A DNA stretch of 64,000 nt. It comes from Halovenus marina (GTDB lineage: Archaea; Halobacteriota; Halobacteria; Halobacteriales; Haloarculaceae). Under the pieces are notes generated by a model that worked only from the letters and a program-made list of their open reading frames with translations, had not been told where the DNA came from and searched no databases. The stretch lies in NCBI RefSeq assembly GCF_051414115.1, contig NZ_JBLKNZ010000001.1, forward strand, positions 1,426,001-1,490,000, in the 5' to 3' direction. Positions 25,753 through 34,044 of the stretch are shown here, piece after piece. The position numbers and the translations under genes are program-made. Position 1 is the stretch's first letter, and each line of letters begins with the position of its first letter.

Positions 25753-27403
25753 GTACGAACACTACGAGGCCGTCGTCGTGGGCGCGGGTCCCGGCGGCGC
25801 AGCGGCGGCAGCAGCACTGGCAGAGCAAAACATCGAGACGCTCGTTCTCGAACGTGGCGTCGACGCCGGTTCGAAGAACGTCTCCGGTGGACTCATCTAC
25901 GGGGAGGAATCCGCCCCCTACACCATCGACAACCTGTTTCCGGGCTTCCGGGAGGCGGCGGCGGAGCGCCCGGTCGACGAGTACTACATGCACAACATCG
26001 CCGGAGAGAAGGTCAAGACGTTCGACCTGAACCGGATACACCATCACGACACGGAGTGGTGTGACGCTGTGCTTCGCCGGAAGATGGACTCGTGGCTGGC
26101 CGAGCGCGTCCACGAGAAGACCCGAGAGACCGGCGGCGGCCTGCTGACCGACGTTCGGGTCAACGGACTCCTCCGTGAAGGCGGAGAGATTGTCGGCGTC
26201 ACGTGTGACGAACTCGACCCGATCAAAGCCGACGTCGTCATCGCTGCCGACGGCGTCAACTCGGAGCTCGCACGGGACGCCGGACTGATGGACTGGGAGG
26301 AACCCGAAGACTGGTTCCAGGGCGTCAAGGCAGTCGTCGACATGGAACCCAGCGCCGTCAACGACCGATTCGACATCGACGACGGCGAGGGCGTCGCACA
26401 TCTGTTCGGCGGTGACCTCTTCGACGGCGTCCGCGGCGGCGGCTTCCTCTACACGAACGAGGATTCGCTGTCTATCGGAACGGTGTTCCACCTCGATTCA
26501 CTCGCCGAGAAGCGGGCCGAACCGCACGAACTGCTCGACAACCTCCTGACGCATCCGCTGCTCGACCAGTGGTTCCAGGGCGAGTACGAGGAACACGAGT
26601 ACGCCGCGAAACTCGTTCCTGACTCGAAGAAGGTCGCTCATCCCTCCCCACACCGGGGCCGACTCCTGCTGGTCGGTGACGCCGCTGGACAGATGCAGGC
26701 ACAGGGCCCGATCATCAAGGGGATGAACCACGCTGTCAGCGCGGGCGGACTCGCTGCAGAGGCATTTTCAGAGGCCAAAACTCGCGGTAACACCGACGCC
26801 GCGGGCGACCTCTACGAGCAGAAACTCAACGAGGAGGGCGTGATGAAGAAACTGCGCCCGAGTCGCTACCGGGCGACCCATCGTGTCACGGAGAGTTCCG
26901 TCCTCAACAAGGTACAGGGCGGCCTGGTGAACTCACCAGTCGGCACGGCGGGAATCAAACTCTTCGGTGGCGTCCTCGAACGGGCCTTCAACTCGCCGTT
27001 CGTGCTGGGGATGGTTCCGGACACGCGATTCTCGTATGTCACCGTTCCCGAACGGATCGCCGAAGTGCTTGGCGACCCGGTCGAGGGGGAAAACGACATC
27101 CAGCCACCGGAACTCGACGACCGGATCGGCGACCTGACCTACAACGTCGGCGACCCGCATATCGAAGTGCTCGACAACAGTTTCGAGGCCTCTGGCACCG
27201 CAGTCACCGCCTGTCCGGTCAGCGCAGAGGGCTTCGGCGGTGGCTGTTACCGCGAGGAGACGGTCAAGACAAACGGGACCGAGGAGAAGAAGGTAAGCCT
27301 CGACACCCAGCCTTGTGTCGAGTGTGGCACCTGTGCGGTCGTCGCGGACACTCACTGGGAGCACCCGAGCGGCGGCAAGGGCGTCGAGTACAAGCAAGGA
27401 TAG
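25745..27403 (+). CDS. fixC: FixC-FixX fusion: ETF:quinone oxidoreductase-like flavoprotein
   Basis: A 552-residue protein; stand-alone FixC is about 430. The N-terminal FAD-binding motif VVVGAGPGGAAAAAALAE and the second FAD motif LLLVGDAAGQMQAQGP mark the FixC/ETF-QO flavoprotein. The last 75 residues form a FixX-type ferredoxin domain: TACPVSAEG, then CVECGTC and HWEHPSGGKGVEY, the ETF-QO cluster signature. So FixC and FixX are one polypeptide here. It takes electrons from FixAB and passes them through its 4Fe-4S centre toward quinone. It overlaps fixB by eight bases. Confidence 0.88.
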   Translation: MTEYEHYEAVVVGAGPGGAAAAAALAEQNIETLVLERGVDAGSKNVSGGLIYGEESAPYTIDNLFPGFREAAAERPVDEYYMHNIAGEKVKTFDLNRIHHHDTEWCDAVLRRKMDSWLAERVHEKTRETGGGLLTDVRVNGLLREGGEIVGVTCDELDPIKADVVIAADGVNSELARDAGLMDWEEPEDWFQGVKAVVDMEPSAVNDRFDIDDGEGVAHLFGGDLFDGVRGGGFLYTNEDSLSIGTVFHLDSLAEKRAEPHELLDNLLTHPLLDQWFQGEYEEHEYAAKLVPDSKKVAHPSPHRGRLLLVGDAAGQMQAQGPIIKGMNHAVSAGGLAAEAFSEAKTRGNTDAAGDLYEQKLNEEGVMKKLRPSRYRATHRVTESSVLNKVQGGLVNSPVGTAGIKLFGGVLERAFNSPFVLGMVPDTRFSYVTVPERIAEVLGDPVEGENDIQPPELDDRIGDLTYNVGDPHIEVLDNSFEASGTAVTACPVSAEGFGGGCYREETVKTNGTEEKKVSLDTQPCVECGTCAVVADTHWEHPSGGKGVEYKQG

Positions 27404-27778
27404 ATGTCCGTCGAACAGCGATTCCACGAGCGGGTCTGGACGCTCGCAGACGAGGCGACAGACGACTGTGCCGCCTTCGAGTCGCCGGAGGACCCGCCCG
27501 CCGAGACGAAGGCGATGTCCTATCTCCGCGAGGGTGCTGGCCCCGCCGTCTCGCTGTACGTCGAAGCGCGAACCGGCGGACTGATGGTTCACTTCCCGCC
27601 CGACGAGTACAACGCGCTCGAAAACGCGATGAACGACTGGCTGGAGCTGTACGCCGCCTGCTACGGCGTCGACATCGACGCGGCCTTCACCGTCCGCGAA
27701 GCGGCAGAACTGCTGGTGGATACCCACAACATCAAGGACGTGGCACAGATCCTGACTGGCGTTCCCGAACGCACCTGA
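27404..27778 (+). CDS. Small conserved-looking protein at the end of the fix operon
   Basis: A 124-residue acidic soluble protein starting on the base after the fixC stop, so clearly in the same operon. No motif is recognised: it is mostly helical, with two Cys in YAACYGVD and DDCAAF contexts and a C-terminal KDVAQILTGVPE. It has no signal peptide or membrane segment. It could be an accessory factor for the ETF complex, but only position suggests this. Confidence 0.65.
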   Translation: MSVEQRFHERVWTLADEATDDCAAFESPEDPPAETKAMSYLREGAGPAVSLYVEARTGGLMVHFPPDEYNALENAMNDWLELYAACYGVDIDAAFTVREAAELLVDTHNIKDVAQILTGVPERT

Positions 27779-27902
27779 CCCGTCCGTCTGTTCTCCGCTT
27801 CGTTGCTCGTGAGACTCGTCTCTGCACGGCCAAACCGAACGCCGACGATTCGATCATGATCAACCCTGAACTACTAAGTGGGGTGGTGTGGTATCACTAT
27901 GC

Positions 27903-28634
27903 ATGGAAGTCGCGCAGAAGCCGAAGTTCGACCACAAAGACAGGCGAGATATCTACGAGTACGTGGAGCGGTCGGGGGCGACTGATACCGAAACGGTCCG
28001 GGAGACGCTTCAGATGGACCGACGAGCGTTCGGGCATCACGTGGCGATCCTCAAGCGAAATCAGGTCCTCGAAGAGGTGGACGGAAAGATCCGTGTCGCG
28101 TTCGACGCGGGCGCACAGGAGGAGTTCGAGACTGACGACGTCTCCTTCACGATTCGGCAGGCCCGTGAGGAGGACCTGACGGGACTCGTCGGCGCGATTC
28201 GAGAGGCGATCGGCGGCGGCGAGTACGTCAAAGCCGAGACGGTCGCCGACGTGGTCGACAACGAGGGGGTGTTGATCCGCCACAACGAGATCGAATCGCG
28301 GATGTTCTTCGTCGCAACCGTCGACAACGAGGTGGTCGGCTGGGTGCATCTCAAGCATACGGATCTCGACAAGCTGAGCCACACCGCAGAGCTCACTGTC
28401 GGGGTGCTCGAAGAGTATCGAGGGAACGGTATCGGCAGCCACCTGCTCCAACGCGGCCTCGAATGGGCGAGCAAGCAGGGGCTGGAGAAAATCTACAATC
28501 AGATCCCCGCGACAAACGAGGTGGCAATCGAGTTTCTGCAGTCTCGCGGCTGGGAAATCGAGGCAGTTCGGGAGGCCCACTACCGCATGAATGGGGAGGA
28601 CGTCGACGAGGTAATGCTGGCGACGAAGCTCTAG
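27903..28634 (+). CDS. Winged-helix plus GNAT N-acetyltransferase
   Basis: A 243-residue protein from ATG 27903, with a TATA-like ACTAAG about 30 bases upstream. Residues 1-70 look like a winged-helix domain (DRRDIYEYVERSGATDTETV, helix 3 in RRAFGHHVAILKRNQVL). Residues from 78 on form a GNAT fold with TIRQAREEDLTGL, the acetyl-CoA motif VLEEYRGNGIGSHLLQRGLE, and NQIPATNEVAIEFLQSRGW. It may acetylate a protein or small molecule and bind DNA or a partner through the wing. The substrate is unknown. Confidence 0.8.
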   Translation: MEVAQKPKFDHKDRRDIYEYVERSGATDTETVRETLQMDRRAFGHHVAILKRNQVLEEVDGKIRVAFDAGAQEEFETDDVSFTIRQAREEDLTGLVGAIREAIGGGEYVKAETVADVVDNEGVLIRHNEIESRMFFVATVDNEVVGWVHLKHTDLDKLSHTAELTVGVLEEYRGNGIGSHLLQRGLEWASKQGLEKIYNQIPATNEVAIEFLQSRGWEIEAVREAHYRMNGEDVDEVMLATKL

Positions 28635-28810
28635 GGCTGGTCTGCACCGTCCGGTAGCGCATCTCCGGCCGTATCGAGTGGATCAGCGACGACTCCCTCC
28701 TCGCGCCCTCGAACGCGGGCGTGGCCCGCGCAGACGTACTCGTTTTCCGCCCACGGGATGTGTAACTCGAAGGTCGCCTCGCTGTCACAGTCCTCGACGG
28801 CACACTCCAT
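28631..28810 (-). CDS. 59-residue zinc-binding protein
   Basis: A small gene on the minus strand from the ATG complementary to 28808-28810. Likely zinc ligands are Cys3, Cys8, Cys27 and His30 (pattern C-x4-C-x18-C-x2-H), with WAENEYVCAGHARVRG in the second half and an acidic tail. Codon use is fully haloarchaeal (GAC, GTC, GAG). Its stop TAG and the stop of the convergent GNAT gene share the palindrome CTAG (28631-28634). Function unknown; probably a member of the many haloarchaeal micro zinc-finger proteins. Confidence 0.7.
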   Translation of the reverse strand: MECAVEDCDSEATFELHIPWAENEYVCAGHARVRGREEGVVADPLDTAGDALPDGADQP

Positions 28811-28846
28811 ACCACATCTACGGGCTGAGTCAAAAAGAGCTATCGG

Positions 28847-29353
28847 CTACAGAAAGAGCACCACGAGCATCACGGCGAGGATGCTCCCGGTCAGGAGAAC
28901 GCGAACGTCTCTGGTGGCAATCGAACCGACGACAGTGGCAAACACCACGGCCGTCGCGGATCCGACCCGCCGCTTGCGCCGGTATTCGACGAGAAAGACG
29001 ACGAGGAGCGCGACACCGAGTCCCGCTATCGGAGCCGACAGCGCGAGCAAAACGACCCCTGCGAGACCAGCAAGTCCGATACTGAGTCGGGACGGGCGAC
29101 CGAACCGCTCTGCGACTGTCTCTCCGAACAGTGTTCCGACGAGCGAGAGGACCCCCGCCATCGTGAGGCCAGCCACGATCAGCGTCGATGGCTCGGAAAA
29201 GTCCGTCGAGTACCAGTAGAGATGCACACCAGCAAGCGAGAGAACAGATCCTAGGCCGCGGTCGGCAAGCGTCACGAGCACGCCCCCGAAAAGCGCTCCG
29301 ACGACGGCCACGACGAGTGGGTCGGAACTGGAGAGAGCCAACACAAGAGTCAC
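28847..29353 (-). CDS. Small polytopic membrane protein
   Basis: About 168 residues if the GTG complementary to 29351-29353 is used; no ATG is available near the tmcA stop at 29379. There are about five hydrophobic segments (for example LVVAVVGALFGGVLVTLAD, GLAGLAGVVLLALSA, LLTGSILAVMLVVLFL), separated by short charged loops. No family is recognised. The frame continues far upstream inside tmcA, but only the part after the tmcA stop looks coding. It is probably co-transcribed with tmcA. The start is uncertain. Confidence 0.6.
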   Translation of the reverse strand: MTLVLALSSSDPLVVAVVGALFGGVLVTLADRGLGSVLSLAGVHLYWYSTDFSEPSTLIVAGLTMAGVLSLVGTLFGETVAERFGRPSRLSIGLAGLAGVVLLALSAPIAGLGVALLVVFLVEYRRKRRVGSATAVVFATVVGSIATRDVRVLLTGSILAVMLVVLFL

Positions 29354-29378
29354 GGCCGCCAGTTCTGTGCGGAGTGCC

Positions 29379-31595
29379 TTATCCGAACCGCTTTCGTTCG
29401 GACCGAACCCAGTCGGGACCGTATTCGCCGACGAGTACGTCGACGGTGTTGCCGAAGAAGCGCTTACACTCGGGCGTGGACGTAAATCCCAGCGCATCCG
29501 CGACCGACGCCCAGTCGTGTGCCTGCAGAACACGTCGGACGAGCAGTCGTTCCTGCGTATCTGACAGATTCGCGGTTTGCGCGACGAGGTGGTGATAGAC
29601 GAGTCGTCGCACGCCGCGGGGGGCCGTCTCGACAATCGAGACGCCGTGTGCGAGTCCGGCCGCAACCTTCCACTCCATCTTGTCGAGAGCGAGCGCTGGC
29701 GGGTCAGCGATCGCTCGACAGACCGCTCGCACCACGTCCGGGTCGAGGTCGGACAGCGGATCCGAGAGCGTCGCGGGCAGGCGACGGCGAAACCACCGCG
29801 CGTGTCGGTCGAACAGTTCCCGGCCCGCGGTCGAGATCGGGTCGAGCATGAGCGCGGAGTGTTCGCCGCTTCGCTCGTTGCGGGTCGTCGAGACGTGAAC
29901 CGGTCGGAAGCCGTTCGCCGTCCAGAACGAGACCAGTTCGGGCGTCGCGCCGTAGCCGACGCCGAGCCAGTCAGCCTCACAGCGAGCCCGAACCTGCGAG
30001 AGCAGTTCCGACCCGAGGCCGCGCGAACGCACGACGTCGTGGGTCGCAATTCGCATGACACGCTGTCCGACCGGCTCGCCTGCGTCCTCGTCGCGCAACT
30101 GTCCCATCAGAACGTCCGGGAGCATGTGTCCCTGCAAGTCACCACCCTCGTAGGTCCGTGCCCGGATTCGCTCGTCGAGGCCGCCCTCTCGGGCGAGCAG
30201 CGCGACGCTGACGGGATAGCCGTCGTGACAGAGCGCACAGACCGAGACGTTCGGAGCGTCGAGCATGCGCGCCAGGTCGTTCGGTTCAGTTCGGTAGTGG
30301 GCGACCACGAGCAACCCGAACACCGCACGGAGGAGGTGTTCGTCCCCGAGCAGTTCCGCACCGTCGAACTCCCGGTAGACGACGGTGTCGGGGCTGGCGT
30401 CGGAGACCAATTGCTCGACTGGCGGGCGAGCGTCGAGTGCAAGCGCGTGGAACGACCAGACTTCGACCGGGTCGCCTGCCTCGTATCGTATCGGTTCGCT
30501 CATCTGTCTGCGCTCGATAGCAAACGACGACTCCGCCAGTCGCTCACGGAACCGGACCGCAAACCCTCTCCCGGTCCCCTCGTAGCCGTGAATCGTCGTC
30601 GTGAACGCCGCCCCCGGGGCGTCGAGGAGCGATTCGAGTATCGGAACGGGAACCGCCGCGGCCTCGTCGGCGATCACTCGGTCGGGGTCATCCGGAAGCG
30701 ACGCGGCGACGGCGGGCGGTTCGTACCGGATCGTTCCAGCAGGGGTTTCGAGTCGCTGTGGGTTCGTTTCGCGGTCGATCAGGACTCCACGTGTTTCGAG
30801 TAGTTCCCCCGCTCGCTCGAAACACGGCCGAACGGTCCGCTGTGACGGAGCGGTGACCAGAATGTCGAGACCGGACTCGGCCAGTACGGCCGCCGCGATG
30901 CCCGCCGCGCTCGACTTTCCCCGTCCGCGGTCGGCCTCGACGACGAGCGCGGTTCCCGCACCACGGAGTCGCTCGAAATCGGACACGGTGTCGACCTGGT
31001 CCTGCGTGAGACAGGCCTCGTAGGCTTCGGGCGGAAACTGCGGGTCGTCTGGGGGTGTTGGCTCCGGTCGTGGGCGACGTTGCGGCGGATCGGTGAGTCC
31101 GTCTGCAACCAACTGCTCGCTGTCGACGTCGTATATCGCGACACCCCGATGCGCCCGGAGCGTCGACACCAGCCGCGATCTGAAATGACCGGTGACGTCT
31201 CCGGCCTCGAAGGGCAGGACTGCGAGCGACTGGTCGAACTCGTCACGGGTGTCCGGCCACGAGTCGAGCGGCGGAGTGAGCAAGACGAAGAGGCCGCCGC
31301 CGTCGACTGCGCCGACGAGTTGCCCGAGCGCGTTCGGCTCACACCGCTCGTGACAGTCGAGCACGATACACTCCCGAGTCGTCCCGAGTAACTGCGTCGC
31401 CTGTCTGGGGTCGAGTGTCTCGACCGGCAGCGCCTCTGCAGGGCCGACGTAGGTCGTCTGTGCCGGATCGATCTGGGTCTCGTCGAACAGGTCGGTCGCC
31501 GCCGCTCGTGTGTTCGGTGCATCCCCCGACAGCACCAGTAGGCGTCGCTGGTTCGTCTCGCGTGCCTCGCGGTGCAGTCGGGCCGCACACTCCAT
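29379..31595 (-). CDS. tmcA: tRNA(Met) cytidine acetyltransferase TmcA
   Basis: A 738-residue protein from the ATG complementary to 31593-31595; the frame stays open to 33068, but that part is antisense to other genes. Domain order fits TmcA/Nat10: an N-terminal DUF1726-like domain, a helicase-like module with Walker A VVEADRGRGKSSA (about residues 220-232) and VIADEAAAVPV (motif II), then a GNAT domain (RSRGLGSELL, about residue 525; GYGATPELVSFWTANGF) and a C-terminal tRNA-binding tail. It makes ac4C in tRNA and, in archaea, other RNAs, using ATP and acetyl-CoA. Confidence 0.92.
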   Translation of the reverse strand: MECAARLHREARETNQRRLLVLSGDAPNTRAAATDLFDETQIDPAQTTYVGPAEALPVETLDPRQATQLLGTTRECIVLDCHERCEPNALGQLVGAVDGGGLFVLLTPPLDSWPDTRDEFDQSLAVLPFEAGDVTGHFRSRLVSTLRAHRGVAIYDVDSEQLVADGLTDPPQRRPRPEPTPPDDPQFPPEAYEACLTQDQVDTVSDFERLRGAGTALVVEADRGRGKSSAAGIAAAVLAESGLDILVTAPSQRTVRPCFERAGELLETRGVLIDRETNPQRLETPAGTIRYEPPAVAASLPDDPDRVIADEAAAVPVPILESLLDAPGAAFTTTIHGYEGTGRGFAVRFRERLAESSFAIERRQMSEPIRYEAGDPVEVWSFHALALDARPPVEQLVSDASPDTVVYREFDGAELLGDEHLLRAVFGLLVVAHYRTEPNDLARMLDAPNVSVCALCHDGYPVSVALLAREGGLDERIRARTYEGGDLQGHMLPDVLMGQLRDEDAGEPVGQRVMRIATHDVVRSRGLGSELLSQVRARCEADWLGVGYGATPELVSFWTANGFRPVHVSTTRNERSGEHSALMLDPISTAGRELFDRHARWFRRRLPATLSDPLSDLDPDVVRAVCRAIADPPALALDKMEWKVAAGLAHGVSIVETAPRGVRRLVYHHLVAQTANLSDTQERLLVRRVLQAHDWASVADALGFTSTPECKRFFGNTVDVLVGEYGPDWVRSERKRFG

Positions 31596-31654
31596 ACAGG
31601 TGACTGGCGAACGAGCCAAATGTACCCTGTGGTTTTTGAAATCGAGGGAACTGT

Positions 31655-32650
31655 TCAGTCCCGGTGACCGAGACTGGATAGATCGAAGGGCCACCACGCA
31701 CGCTCTCTGATTCCGACGTGGATTCGAGCGATGACGCCGAGCATCGGCAGTTCCAGCAGTGGGCCGATGACGAGCGCAAGCGCGATTAGCGGTTCGTTCG
31801 GAAATGCGACGACAGCGATCGCGAGCGCCGTCGGGGAATTTCGGGAGAGGATCGTGTTGTTGAAACACACCATCTCGGCGTAGGAAAAGGAGAGCAACTG
31901 ACTCACCCCGAAGCCGACACCGAGATTGACCGCGTAGAACGCAGCGACCGGAAGTCCAATACGTGCAAGCAACCCGGTGTGTTCGAGAACCACCTCGGCC
32001 TGTGAGGCAAACATCGCCCCGATTGCGAGACTCAAGAAGATGATCTGAACCGGGCTTAGTATCGGGAGAAACTGCGCTGTGAACCACTCGCGCCCCTTTC
32101 GTTGAACCAAGCCCCGACGGAGAATCCCTCCGAGGACGAGTGGCACGACGAGCACGAGCACGACACTCTCGAACAGGAGATGCAGCGGGAGGTCGACCAG
32201 TGTCCCCGCAAACACGTACAGATACACCGGAAGGAGAACCAACTGCAAGACGAGATTGTACGGCAGAAGCGACGTTGCGAGTGGCACGTCCCCGTCTGCG
32301 GTGTCGGTGAAGATGAGATACCAGTCGGTACAGGGCGTCACCAGCAGCATGATGAGTCCGACCCAGAGGGCGGGATGCCCTCGAAGGAACAGAAAGCCGA
32401 GCAGGACAGCGAGCAGTGGATTCCAGACGAAGTTGACGAGGAGGCTCGACCCGGCGACGCGGCGATTTCCGAACGCGCCGCGAAGTCGCGCCAGCGAGAC
32501 GCCAGCAAAGGTGGCGACCAACATCACCATCAGGAATGGAAGTATCAGCCGGTCTGCGAGTCGGGAAACCCCGGACACCTGTCCGAGTGCGAGTCCACCG
32601 ATGATGGCCACGAGAACGAAGGCCGTCTGATACTTCTCGACGAGATCCAT
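31655..32650 (-). CDS. Acr3/BASS-superfamily transporter (putative arsenite efflux)
   Basis: A 331-residue membrane protein with about ten hydrophobic segments in the bile acid:sodium symporter fold. The LLVTPCTDWYLIFT stretch carries the conserved cysteine of the Acr3 arsenite permeases, and the discontinuous helix appears near CFNNTILSRNSPTALA. Acr3 proteins expel As(III); no arsR or arsC is adjacent, so arsenite as substrate is only likely. Codirectional with its neighbours but with 59-62 base gaps. Confidence 0.75.
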   Translation of the reverse strand: MDLVEKYQTAFVLVAIIGGLALGQVSGVSRLADRLILPFLMVMLVATFAGVSLARLRGAFGNRRVAGSSLLVNFVWNPLLAVLLGFLFLRGHPALWVGLIMLLVTPCTDWYLIFTDTADGDVPLATSLLPYNLVLQLVLLPVYLYVFAGTLVDLPLHLLFESVVLVLVVPLVLGGILRRGLVQRKGREWFTAQFLPILSPVQIIFLSLAIGAMFASQAEVVLEHTGLLARIGLPVAAFYAVNLGVGFGVSQLLSFSYAEMVCFNNTILSRNSPTALAIAVVAFPNEPLIALALVIGPLLELPMLGVIARIHVGIRERAWWPFDLSSLGHRD

Positions 32651-32712
32651 CCATGCTGGATTTATCGGACCGGCGGTAAAGTTGTGGGTTTTCGAAAGCC
32701 GTCGCGTGTAGG

Positions 32713-33972
32713 TCAGTCAGACGGTTCGCGTTCGGTATCGGGCAGGATTGCCAGCCCATCGTGGCCGACGACCAACAGAAGCGCGAGCGACCCGCCGACG
32801 AGGGCAAACACCGAGAGGACGGCGAAGAAGACGCCGAGCGGATACGCACCGAGCAGGAAGCCGCCGATTGCGACGCTGCTCGCGCCGAACCCGAACTCCG
32901 CGAGGTAGACGTACCCGTAGGAGAGTCCGCGAGTGTCGGCAGGTGTGTACAGCGCGACGGCGACCTGATAGAACGGCTGGATGGCAAAGAGGAAGAATCC
33001 GAGGAGGCCACACAGGACGAGAAGCGGTGCGAGACCGAGCGCCGAGACTGGAATGAACACGAGGACAAGCGCAGCGAGGATGCCGAAGATTGCGACGAGG
33101 CCGCGCTCGACAGGGATCCGGTCTGTCAGCTTTCCGCCGACGTACTGCCCGGCCATCCCGACGACGAGCAGGCCGACGAAGACGTAGTCGGCCGGGGACA
33201 CGCCCTCCAGTTGGCCGCCGAGGTTGACGCCTTCGATCGCCTGCAGGTCGTGGAGTATCTCCGGCAGGAAGGTCAGCACGCCCCGATAGAACAGCCCCTC
33301 GAAGGTGACGAGGACGAACACGACCAGAAAGGCACTCGCGAGCAACTTCTTCGAGTTTTGCAGAAAGGTCGGAAGCGTCAGCGCGGTGCCGCTGGCTTCG
33401 ACGTCCTCCGCGCTCGCCGCGGTTGGATCGAAGTTCACCGTGAGACCATAGAGCAGCGCGACGATGCCGGGAACTGCGAGCACCGCCGCGACGAGGTTCC
33501 ACTCGAAGGCGATCAGAAGCGTCGCGGTCACGAACGGTCCGAGTGCGATGCCCGCGTTTCCGGCCATTCCGTGGTACGCGAAGACGGTTCCCCGACTCTC
33601 GACGCCGGTGCTGATCAGTGCGTTGCCAGCGGGATGGTAGACGCTCGCTGCAATTCCCCAGCAGACGAGCGCGACGGCGATGGTGACCATCGACGATGCG
33701 AGCGCGAGCACGAGAAAGGAGAGGCTCATCCCAGCAAACGAGGTGAGGATCAGTCGCTTCGGACCGAACCGGTCGCTGAGGATGCCGCCGGGGAGCGCGC
33801 CCATTCCGAACGGGGCGTAGCCGAGGGCGATGACCAGCCCAGCGAGCAACACTGATGCGCCGGGGTCGTCACGCCAGACAACCAGGAAGATGGGGATCGA
33901 CATCTCGAACCAGTGGACGAGGCCGTGGCCGAGCATGGTAAAGCTCGCTATCGCCCTGTCGTTCGCGTTCAC
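32713..33972 (-). CDS. Major facilitator superfamily transporter
   Basis: A 419-residue protein with twelve predicted membrane segments and a large central cytoplasmic loop (about residues 190-250). The A-motif-like GILSDRFGPKRLIL lies between segments 2 and 3 and a second GGKLTDRIPVERGL in the second half. The substrate is unknown; the family includes drug and metabolite exporters. A TATA-like AATAAGT on the minus strand near 34000 precedes the start by about 28 bases. Confidence 0.85.
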   Translation of the reverse strand: MNANDRAIASFTMLGHGLVHWFEMSIPIFLVVWRDDPGASVLLAGLVIALGYAPFGMGALPGGILSDRFGPKRLILTSFAGMSLSFLVLALASSMVTIAVALVCWGIAASVYHPAGNALISTGVESRGTVFAYHGMAGNAGIALGPFVTATLLIAFEWNLVAAVLAVPGIVALLYGLTVNFDPTAASAEDVEASGTALTLPTFLQNSKKLLASAFLVVFVLVTFEGLFYRGVLTFLPEILHDLQAIEGVNLGGQLEGVSPADYVFVGLLVVGMAGQYVGGKLTDRIPVERGLVAIFGILAALVLVFIPVSALGLAPLLVLCGLLGFFLFAIQPFYQVAVALYTPADTRGLSYGYVYLAEFGFGASSVAIGGFLLGAYPLGVFFAVLSVFALVGGSLALLLVVGHDGLAILPDTEREPSD

Positions 33973-34044
33973 GTTCGCAGAGAACCGCCGGGGGTACTTA
34001 TTGGCTACGAGCCGTATCGACTGCGCACTCGTGTGTTCTGCCCG

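Noticed and set aside
27852..27861. GATCATGATC palindrome as an operator of the GNAT gene
   Set aside because: Ten-base palindromes occur by chance in a region this size and the site is just upstream of the TATA-like box without further symmetry; too weak to list as a feature.
29354..30061. The long minus-strand frame covering the end of tmcA
   Set aside because: Product is Arg/Ser-rich, typical of a shadow of the true tmcA frame; only the part after the tmcA stop looks like a membrane protein.
31596..33068. A 491-codon upstream extension of the TmcA frame, giving a 1229-residue protein
   Set aside because: The extension runs antisense through the Acr3-like transporter and part of the MFS gene, and its product is Arg/Ser/Pro-rich. 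The ATG at 31595 matches the start of the DUF1726-like domain.
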